Source: Paraburkholderia xenovorans LB400
GTDB lineage: Bacteria; Pseudomonadota; Gammaproteobacteria; Burkholderiales; Burkholderiaceae
Direction of reading: 5' to 3'
Assembly (NCBI RefSeq): GCF_000013645.1
Contig: NC_007953.1
Span: 124,001 to 188,000 of the forward strand
DNA: 64,000 nucleotides
Shown piece after piece: positions 51,695 to 58,707 of the stretch. Below the pieces are notes generated by a model that saw only the letters and a program-made list of their open reading frames with translations, made no database searches and was not told the origin of the DNA. Made by a program: the position numbers and the translations under genes. Positions within the stretch are counted from its first letter, which is position 1; every line of letters starts with the position of its first letter.

Positions 51695-53284
51695 ATGAGC
51701 TTGCGGAACTCATCGCGGGGATATGTTTTCGGGGCGCTGTCTGCCTTCATACTGATTTGCGCCAGCTCGCTCCCCGTTCTGGCGGCACCCAATCATGGCG
51801 GCACATTGACATGGCTCGTCACGCCGGAGCCGGCGTCGATCATTCCTTTGACGAGCACCGCTGGCGGTAACGCGGAGATCGGGCCGAAGGTGGTAGAAGG
51901 CCTGCTGACCTACGACAAGGATCTCAATCCTCAACCGCTGCTGGCTACCGCGTGGTCCGTGAGCAAGGACGGACTTGAGTATCGCTTCACGCTGCGTCGT
52001 GGCGTGAAATGGCATGACGGCAAGCCATTTACTTCTGCCGATGTCGCATTCTCGATTCTGACGCTGAAGCAGGTGCATCCGCGCGGCCGAAGCACGTTCG
52101 CCAACGTGGTCGACGTCAGGACGCCCGACCCTTATACAGCGACGATCCAGTTGTCGAAGCCCGCGCCGTTTCTGCTGACCGCGCTGTCGGGCTCCGAATC
52201 GCCGATCATTCCAAAGCATTTATACGAAGGCACGGACATCGTTTCGAATCCGTATAACAGCGCGCCGGTCGGCACTGGCCCGTTCGTTTTCAAGTCGTTC
52301 GTCCACGGCAGCTACATTCTTCTCGAACGCAATCCGGACTACTGGGACAAGCCCAAGCCGTACCTCGACAAGATCGTCGTGCGCTTTCTCCCCGATGCGG
52401 CGGCCCGCGCGGCGGCGCTCGAATCGGGCGCCGCCAACCTCGGCGATCAGGCGATCCCGCTATCGGATGTCAAACGGTTCAGCGCGCTGCCGGAGTTCAA
52501 GGTGGACACGACTAACTGGCCGTATGTCAGCAATCACCAGCAGTTGATCTTCAACCTCGATACGCCGGTCCTGAAAGACAAGGCGGTGCGCAAGGCGATA
52601 TCCCAGGCGGTCGACGTCAACGCATTGAACCGGGTGGTCTGGTACGGCTACGGCCAGGTGTCTGCGGCGGCGATCGGCGCGGCGAATACGAAGTACCACG
52701 ACGCCGATATCCACTATTTTCCGTATGACATAGCTCAGGCCAATGCCGCGCTGGATGCCGCCGGATTGAAGCGTGGCCCGGACGGCAAGCGGTTCACGCT
52801 GCGACTGCTGTTCAATCCGTTCCAGGATCCCCGTGCCGCGGATTTTGTCCGCCAGTCGCTCGCGCGTATCGGCATCGACGGCGAAATCGAGAGTTATGAC
52901 TTCGCGACGTATGTGAAGAAGGCCTATACCGATCGCGCATTCGACATCACACTCGAAGCGCTTGCGAATGTATTCGATCCGACGGTAGGCGTGCAACGCG
53001 TTTTCTGGTCGAAGAACTTCAAGATCGGACTGCCGTTCTCCAACGCGGCGCATTATTCGAATCCCGAGGTCGACCGTCTGCTGGAGGCGGCCTCGGCGGA
53101 AACCAACGAAGCGAAGCGCCGTCAGCTATTCATTCAGTTCCAGCAGATCGTCCACGACGATATCCCGTCAATCGAATTCGGCGCGAATCCCAACATCACC
53201 ATTGTTTCGAAGAAGGTGAAGGACTACGCACCGACCGGCGAAGGTTTGCGCGGCAATTTTTCCGACCTGTACATTGAGCCATGA
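51695..53284 (+). CDS. Peptide-type ABC substrate-binding protein (family 5), orphan
   Basis: A 529-residue periplasmic binding protein from ATG 51695 (AGGA at 51686). Signal peptide about 1-31 ends PVLAA. Motifs: GGTLTWLVTPEPASIIPLTS, GVKWHDGKPFTSADVAFSIL, NSAPVGTGPFVFKSF. Paralogous over its full length with SBPs at 28478 and 35170. No transport partner lies nearby. Convergent with the flavin reductase gene (41 bp apart). Confidence 0.92.
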   Translation: MSLRNSSRGYVFGALSAFILICASSLPVLAAPNHGGTLTWLVTPEPASIIPLTSTAGGNAEIGPKVVEGLLTYDKDLNPQPLLATAWSVSKDGLEYRFTLRRGVKWHDGKPFTSADVAFSILTLKQVHPRGRSTFANVVDVRTPDPYTATIQLSKPAPFLLTALSGSESPIIPKHLYEGTDIVSNPYNSAPVGTGPFVFKSFVHGSYILLERNPDYWDKPKPYLDKIVVRFLPDAAARAAALESGAANLGDQAIPLSDVKRFSALPEFKVDTTNWPYVSNHQQLIFNLDTPVLKDKAVRKAISQAVDVNALNRVVWYGYGQVSAAAIGAANTKYHDADIHYFPYDIAQANAALDAAGLKRGPDGKRFTLRLLFNPFQDPRAADFVRQSLARIGIDGEIESYDFATYVKKAYTDRAFDITLEALANVFDPTVGVQRVFWSKNFKIGLPFSNAAHYSNPEVDRLLEAASAETNEAKRRQLFIQFQQIVHDDIPSIEFGANPNITIVSKKVKDYAPTGEGLRGNFSDLYIEP

Positions 53285-53325
53285 TGCGCGGCGACGCGAA
53301 CAGGAGCCTTGCGCGTGACGCGTCG

Positions 53326-53829
53326 TCAGGAAAAGTCCGGCGGGAAGAGACTGGCGCTCATGTCCATGTTGCCGGTCTGTGCGTAGATCAGGGGGCGCCC
53401 ATGCGGGCTGACCACCGTTCCGTCGATCACGCGCCCCACCACTAGCCGATGATCACCGGCCTCGATGTCGCTGACCACCCGGCAGTCGAAGTGAGCCAGC
53501 GCGTCGCGCAACAGCGGTGCGCCCGATTTGCCGGGCCGCCAGGGTATCGACGCCAGTTTGTCGACGGTGCGGCCCGATTGGGTCCCGAAGTGCCTGGCGA
53601 GCGCCTGTTGTTGTTCGCCCAGCACATTGATCGAGAACACCCGGCCGCCGCCAAGAAGTGCATAAGACTCGTGTGCCGGACTGATACTGATCGCCAGAAG
53701 CAATGGGGAAAATGAAATCTGCATGATCGAACTCGCAGTGAATGCATTCCTGCGATCACCGTCCGCTACGCCGATGACATACACGCCCGCGGTCAAATGT
53801 CTGAAAAGATCTGCGATGCCGTTGCTCAT
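53326..53829 (-). CDS. Flavin reductase family protein (partner for FMNH2 monooxygenases)
   Basis: A 167-residue HpaC/DszD-type NAD(P)H:FMN reductase. Family features: FRHLTAGVYVIGV, NAFTASSIMQISFSPLLLAISI (FMN-binding), FSINVLGEQQQALARHFG and GDHRLVVGRVIDG (GDH motif). GGGAGAG precedes ATG 53829. It is the only such reductase in the window and could supply reduced FMN to the LLM and DszC-like oxygenases, although it is tens of kilobases from some of them. Confidence 0.92.
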   Translation of the reverse strand: MSNGIADLFRHLTAGVYVIGVADGDRRNAFTASSIMQISFSPLLLAISISPAHESYALLGGGRVFSINVLGEQQQALARHFGTQSGRTVDKLASIPWRPGKSGAPLLRDALAHFDCRVVSDIEAGDHRLVVGRVIDGTVVSPHGRPLIYAQTGNMDMSASLFPPDFS

Positions 53830-54052
53830 GGTCCATTCTCTCCCGGTCTGGCGTGGCGAATCGCACGAACGCCAGGTTCATTGCAAAAAACGGAATCGGC
53901 ACCGGCGTTCTGGAAGCGCGATTTCGCTGTCCGTCGTTCGCCCCCGGAACCATAGCTGACCAGGCCTTCTCCTGTCACGTCCCACGCGGAGGCTGGGGCG
54001 ATAGGCAAAAAGGCACAAGGGCACAAGGACCGGCCTGCCCCGGATAGATGGT

Positions 54053-54907
54053 CTACCTGTTCGCCGGATTCACCGAGACAGGAAGGGCGCGCTTATGGCG
54101 GGTCGCCGTATGGAAACGGCGAATCGTGGTCAGCACCTCGTCGCTGACGGGTTTCCCTTCCAGGAAATCGTCGATGTCTTCATAGCTGATTCCATAACTG
54201 TCCTCGTCCGGCTTCTGGGGCGTCAGGGATTCGAGGTCCGCCGTCGGAACCTTGTTCGCGAGGCGCTCCGAGGCGCCCAAGGCCCGGGCGAGGGCACGCA
54301 CCCGACGCTTGGTGAGCCCGGACAGTGGCAGAATGTCCGCGCCGCCGTCGCCGTATTTCGTAAAGAAGCCCATAAGGGACTCGGCGGCGTGGTCGGTTCC
54401 AATCACCACACCCACCCTGGCGCCGGCGATGGCGTACTGCGCGACCATCCGTTGACGGGCCTTGATGTTGCCGAGGACGAAATCTTCCTGGAAGTCGTCC
54501 ACGTACTGGGCGCCGCCACGCTTCAGCGACTGCAGCATCGCGTCCGACGGCTCCTTGATATTCACCGTGAGCGTTTCGTCCGGACGGATGAATTCGAGCG
54601 CGAGAGCGGCGTCTTCTTCGTCGCGCTGGCTACCGTAGGGAAGGCGCACAGCGAGGAATTTCGCCTCATAGCCGCGAGCCCGAAGGCGATCGACGGCAAG
54701 TTGCGCAAGCCGGCCAGCCGTGGAGGAATCGACGCCGCCACTAATGCCCAGCACATACGTGCGGAGCCCCTGCGAAGCCAGATAGTCGCCGAGAAAGCCA
54801 ATACGCCGCTCGCGCTCCGCGTCGACGTCGAAGTCGCGCGGCACGCCGAGCTCGCTTAGGACCTCCTGTTGCCACGCATTGCCGTAGGGGGAGGATGACG
54901 GGTTCAT
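54053..54907 (-). CDS. nadE: Ammonia-dependent NAD+ synthetase
   Basis: Last step of NAD synthesis: amidates nicotinate adenine dinucleotide with ATP and ammonia. 284 residues from ATG 54907 (GAGGTGA before it); the frame is open to 55366 through the neighbouring gene but not coding. PP-loop SGGVDSS (about 62-68), FVLGNIKARQRMVAQYA and GTDHAAESLMGFFTKYGDGGADILPLSGLTK are standard. No glutaminase domain, so it uses free ammonia. Starts 5 bp after pncC; probably a second, non-housekeeping copy. Confidence 0.95.
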   Translation of the reverse strand: MNPSSSPYGNAWQQEVLSELGVPRDFDVDAERERRIGFLGDYLASQGLRTYVLGISGGVDSSTAGRLAQLAVDRLRARGYEAKFLAVRLPYGSQRDEEDAALALEFIRPDETLTVNIKEPSDAMLQSLKRGGAQYVDDFQEDFVLGNIKARQRMVAQYAIAGARVGVVIGTDHAAESLMGFFTKYGDGGADILPLSGLTKRRVRALARALGASERLANKVPTADLESLTPQKPDEDSYGISYEDIDDFLEGKPVSDEVLTTIRRFHTATRHKRALPVSVNPANR

Positions 54908-54912
54908 GACGT

Positions 54913-55434
54913 TCACCTCGTGTGTCGTTCCCGCCTCGCTGACGGGAGTTGATTGAAGTAGTGCTCGATGCGCGAGAGCGCGTACAGCGCCGCAGCGGAG
55001 CGGACATCGTTCCTGCCGCCGGAAAAGCGCCGCGTTTCGGAAAACGTGACGATATTCGCCTCGCGCATGCGAAAAGACCACGCGAAACACTGGGTGCCTG
55101 CGGGCGGACTGCCGGCGGCCGCTGGATCGGCAAGCCCTGTGTTGGACACCACCACGTCGGCACAGCAGCCTTCCTGACGAAGGGCGCCTTCCGCCATTTC
55201 GCGGGCGACTTCCTCGCTGGTCAGGCCGAACTGCTTCATTGTCGATTCCTTCACGCCGAGAAAGCCTGCCTTTCCCGAAGGGGAATAGCTGACAAAACCG
55301 ACATCGAGGCATGACCCGCTGCCGGGCACGCTCGCGAGGTAAGACGCGATCTGACCAGCGGTGCATGACTCGGCGGTAGCCAGCTTGAGACCGCGCGACG
55401 ACAGGAAAGACACGGCCTGCATGGGAATGTTCAT
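54913..55434 (-). CDS. pncC: CinA-family nicotinamide-nucleotide amidohydrolase
   Basis: A 173-residue CinA C-terminal-type protein, probably deamidating NMN to nicotinate mononucleotide. Motifs: LATAESCTAGQIASYLASVPGSG, GFVSYSPSGKAGFLGV, VVVSNTGLADPAAAGSPPAGTQCFAW. Operon with nadE (5 bp apart) fits NAD recycling: PncC makes NaMN, NadD adenylates it, NadE amidates. Lacks the N-terminal MoaB-like domain of full CinA. Confidence 0.92.
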   Translation of the reverse strand: MNIPMQAVSFLSSRGLKLATAESCTAGQIASYLASVPGSGSCLDVGFVSYSPSGKAGFLGVKESTMKQFGLTSEEVAREMAEGALRQEGCCADVVVSNTGLADPAAAGSPPAGTQCFAWSFRMREANIVTFSETRRFSGGRNDVRSAAALYALSRIEHYFNQLPSARRERHTR

Positions 55435-55674
55435 GGCGTATTCACCTGAGCGTGAGTACCGTCGATGATTTGCAAACCCCTAGCAATTCGCGGTCCGCGA
55501 CGGACGGGCTGGTTCGGACGGGCACCTGGAAGTCGTACCTCGTTGAAACACGCTCCGGTCGACGGAAGAGGCATAGCCATTGCTGGATCTTCGCAGGCTG
55601 TCGCGCGACAGCATAGTGTGCCCATCCGTTCGGCTCGCTAGGGCGGTGAGCCATTTCTTCTGACAGGAGTCGTC

Positions 55675-55878
55675 ATGAACAAGGACCAGCGTGAAGGCCT
55701 CAAGGAGGAGCTCAAAGGTTACGTCAACAAGGGCATCGGCTCGATCACCGGAAACGAAGACCGGAAGGTCAAAGGCGAAGTGCAGATCACCAACGGCGAC
55801 AACCGCAAGGATCTGGGCGATCAGGAAGACAGTATCGACAGGAACGCGATAGATCCGGGAAATCCATCAAACCTCTAG
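55675..55878 (+). CDS. CsbD-family stress protein
   Basis: A 67-residue, very hydrophilic CsbD-like protein (KEELKGYVNKGIGSITGNED, KGEVQITNGDNRKDLGDQED). Such proteins are general-stress-induced; their biochemical role is unknown. AGGAG precedes the ATG. Divergent from pncC across 240 bp without visible gene. Confidence 0.92.
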   Translation: MNKDQREGLKEELKGYVNKGIGSITGNEDRKVKGEVQITNGDNRKDLGDQEDSIDRNAIDPGNPSNL

Positions 55879-56053
55879 TGGGGCTAGCAGAGGGTGCATG
55901 AAGGGTGTGCGCAGGCCAGTGTCGCCTGACTGCATGCGGCCCTCGCTGTACCGGCGCGCTGCCCCGTCACGGCACACGAGTTGCTGGCGTCGATAGCCGC
56001 TATGCTGGTTCTTTCGCTCCACGGTATCGCGGGCGCAGCGATAGAACCGTTCC

Positions 56054-56077
56054 GCTGCCCTCCCCCAGGAGGGCAGC
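56054..56077 (+). promoter_or_regulatory. Leader hairpin before the alcohol dehydrogenase gene
   Basis: Perfect 10-bp stem GCTGCCCTCC / GGAGGGCAGC with loop CCCA, 24 bases before the ATG at 56101. The 3' arm contains AGGAGGG, so an SD-like sequence is locked in the stem, while a second GGGAG closer to the ATG stays free. Possible translational control or terminator-like structure. Confidence 0.5.
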
Positions 56078-56100
56078 CGTGTCACACCGGGAGCAATGAC

Positions 56101-57288
56101 ATGAGAGCGCTTTGCTGGCATGGAAAAAAGGACGTCCGGATCGACAACGTCCCCGACCCGATGATCGAACATCCACGGGATGCGATCATCAAGGTATCGA
56201 GTTGCGCAATCTGCGGATCGGATCTTCACCTGTTCGACGGATTCATGCCGACGATGAAATCGGGCGACGTGCTTGGACACGAGTTCATGGGCGAGGTCGT
56301 CGAGGTCGGCGCGGAAAACCAGAAGCTGAAGATCGGCGACCGGGTGGTCGTACCGTTCACGATCGCGTGCGGCGAATGCGACCGGTGCCGCCGCGGCTTC
56401 TTTTCAGTGTGCGAACGCTCGAACCGTAACAAGGAGATGGCCGACAAGGTATTCGGCCACAGCACGGCGGGCCTGTTTGGCTACTCGCATCTCACGGGCG
56501 GATATCCGGGCGGACAGGCTGAATACGTGCGCGTGCCGTTCGCCGACTTCACGCCCGTCAGGATACCGGACGGTCTTACGGATGAGCAGGTGCTGTTTCT
56601 GGGCGACATCTTTCCGACCGGATGGCAGGCCGCGGCGCAATGCGAGATCGAACCCACGGATACGGTTTCGATCTGGGGCGCCGGGCCGGTCGGGCAGTTC
56701 GCCATCCGAAGCGCGATTCTGCTGGGCGCCCGGCAGGTCATCTCGATCGACCGCGTACCCGAGCGCCTGGCCATGGCCAGGGCCGCCGGAGCGATCACCA
56801 TCAACTTCGACACCGAAAGCGTGCTGGACCGGCTCAATGAGCTGACTCAAGGCAAGGGACCTGAAAAGTGCATCGACGCTGTCGGCATGGAATCGCACGC
56901 GACGCGTTCGTTCGACGCGCTCTACGATCGCGCCAAGCAGGCCCTGATGCTCGAGACCGATAGACCGCACGTGCTGCGCGAAATGATCTACGTATGCCGC
57001 CCCGCCGGCATTCTATCGATCCCCGGCGTATACGGCGGCCTGATCGACAAGATTCCGTTCGGCGCGGCAATGAACAAGGGCTTGACGTTCCGCATGGGAC
57101 AAACCCACGTCAACCGCTGGACCGACGACCTCTTGCGCCGGATACAGGAAGGGCAGATCGATCCGTCTTTTGTGATCACCCACACGGTGCCGCTCGAACA
57201 GGGACCGGAGATGTACAGGGTTTTCAGGGAGAAAGAAGACGGTTGCGTGAAAGTCGTTCTGAAGCCATCGCCGTCGATGGGTCAGTGA
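56101..57288 (+). CDS. Zinc-dependent alcohol dehydrogenase (formaldehyde-dehydrogenase-like)
   Basis: A 395-residue medium-chain dehydrogenase. Catalytic zinc: C38 in CGSDLHLFDG, H60 and E61 in LGHEF; structural zinc: C90, C93, C96 and C104. NAD-binding motif SIWGAGPVGQFAI. The length and the ending match the glutathione-independent formaldehyde dehydrogenase/threonine dehydrogenase-like subgroup. ATG 56101 has GGGAGC upstream. Stand-alone gene between a CsbD gene and the oxidase operon; substrate not known. Confidence 0.92.
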   Translation: MRALCWHGKKDVRIDNVPDPMIEHPRDAIIKVSSCAICGSDLHLFDGFMPTMKSGDVLGHEFMGEVVEVGAENQKLKIGDRVVVPFTIACGECDRCRRGFFSVCERSNRNKEMADKVFGHSTAGLFGYSHLTGGYPGGQAEYVRVPFADFTPVRIPDGLTDEQVLFLGDIFPTGWQAAAQCEIEPTDTVSIWGAGPVGQFAIRSAILLGARQVISIDRVPERLAMARAAGAITINFDTESVLDRLNELTQGKGPEKCIDAVGMESHATRSFDALYDRAKQALMLETDRPHVLREMIYVCRPAGILSIPGVYGGLIDKIPFGAAMNKGLTFRMGQTHVNRWTDDLLRRIQEGQIDPSFVITHTVPLEQGPEMYRVFREKEDGCVKVVLKPSPSMGQ

Positions 57289-57375
57289 AGACCGGCAGTG
57301 CGCTGGCGGCCAGGCGGTCTTCACCATTGCGCGCAGCGGCCATTGCCGCGCTGAAGGAAATCGGCTCGACCGCGT

Positions 57376-57410
57376 TGTAGCGGCTACATCGCCCACGTGT
57401 AATTACTACA
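57376..57410. promoter_or_regulatory. Tandem TGTA-N5-TACA elements upstream of the oxidase operon
   Basis: TGTAGCGGCTACA (57376-57388) and TGTAATTACTACA (57398-57410), both TGTA-N5-TACA, have centres 22 bp apart, two helical turns. They lie about 185-215 bp before the subunit II gene in a 303-bp gap with no gene. Likely operator pair for an unidentified regulator. Confidence 0.5.
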
Positions 57411-57591
57411 GGCGGCCGCCACCGCATGGCCGTGACGTCCGGCAGGAGCGATGCGCCGGCCGTCGGGCACCTGCGCTCAAGACGATCACAGGTGGCAACC
57501 GGCTACCCGCACGCGCTTTCATCTGTTGCCGCATCCGGTAATCAGGTACGTAAAGTGCTAAAACCGGCGCACACGAAGCTCACCTACCACA

Positions 57592-58707
57592 ATGATCCCC
57601 GGCGTTGGATTCGACATGTGCGCGGCCGCGCCGCAATGCAGCATGGGCGCGTGGCCCAGGCGGAGACGGCTGGGGCCTCTCGCGGCCGTCTCGCTATGCC
57701 CCATGTCGTACGTCGCGAAGGTGGGGGCGCAGCCGCAGCAAAGCGCATTGCAGCCAGCAGGCGTACAGGCAGCACACATCGCGAAGCTGTGGAATCTGTC
57801 ACTGATCGTCTGCGGGATCGTCTTCGCGCTCGTGCTGCTCGCCACGCTCGTCGCGCTGATCCGCAACGGACGACATGCCGCCACGCCGGCGCAGACGACC
57901 CAGCCGCCCGATCTGAGTTCGCTCACGCGGCCGGAGCATCGCACGCGGCGTATCGTCATCGGCGTGAGCGTGATGTCCGTCATCGTTCTCGTCGGACTGA
58001 TCGTCGCGGACGTGCTCACGGACCGCGCACTGTCGAAGCTGCCGGTCGACGACCCATTGCGTATCGATATGGTCGGCGCGCAATGGTGGTGGCAGGCGTC
58101 ATATCGCCCTGAAGGCGGACGGCCGGGCTTCGTCACCGCGAACGAATTGCATGTGCCGGTCGGCCGTCCGATCGTCGTATCGTTGCAGGCGGCCGACGTG
58201 ATCCATAGTTTCTGGGTGCCGAACCTGCACGGCAAGAAGGACCTGTTGCCCGGCATCGATACGACGATCGAGTTTCGCGCCGACCAGCCGGGCGTCTATC
58301 GCGGGCAATGCGCTGAATATTGCGGCGCCGAACATGCGTTGATGGCGATGCTCGTCGTCGCCGAGCCGCGCGAGCGTTACGCGGCGTGGGTCGCACGCCA
58401 GGCGCGGCCCGCCGCGCAGAGCGCCGACGCCGTCGCGCTGCAGGGCCGCGCGGTGTTCGAGCGCGCGAGTTGCGCGCATTGCCATACGGTACGCGGCAGT
58501 TCCGCGCAGGGCACGCCCGGCCCCGACCTCACGCATCTGATGAGCCGTGAGACGATCGCCGCCGGTGTGCTTGCCAATACCCCGCAGAACCTCGCCGCGT
58601 GGATACGCGATCCGGACGCGCTGAAGCCCGGCACGACGATGCCGGCGGTGCCGCTCTCGGACACCGATCGCGTCGCCGTCGTCCGATGGCTTAGGACACT
58701 GCAATGA
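57592..58707 (+). CDS. ctaC: Cytochrome c oxidase subunit II with fused cytochrome c domain (caa3 type)
   Basis: A 371-residue membrane-anchored subunit II that receives electrons and passes them to subunit I. Two membrane helices (about 65-90 and 120-142), then the cupredoxin domain: H205 in IHSFWVP, C240, C244, H248 and M251 in CAEYCGAEHALM form CuA. A C-terminal cytochrome c domain has C294-A-H-C297-H298 with M350 as likely ligand. Overlaps the next gene by 4 bp. No clear ribosome binding site before ATG 57592, so the N-terminus is uncertain. Confidence 0.93.
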   Translation: MIPGVGFDMCAAAPQCSMGAWPRRRRLGPLAAVSLCPMSYVAKVGAQPQQSALQPAGVQAAHIAKLWNLSLIVCGIVFALVLLATLVALIRNGRHAATPAQTTQPPDLSSLTRPEHRTRRIVIGVSVMSVIVLVGLIVADVLTDRALSKLPVDDPLRIDMVGAQWWWQASYRPEGGRPGFVTANELHVPVGRPIVVSLQAADVIHSFWVPNLHGKKDLLPGIDTTIEFRADQPGVYRGQCAEYCGAEHALMAMLVVAEPRERYAAWVARQARPAAQSADAVALQGRAVFERASCAHCHTVRGSSAQGTPGPDLTHLMSRETIAAGVLANTPQNLAAWIRDPDALKPGTTMPAVPLSDTDRVAVVRWLRTLQ

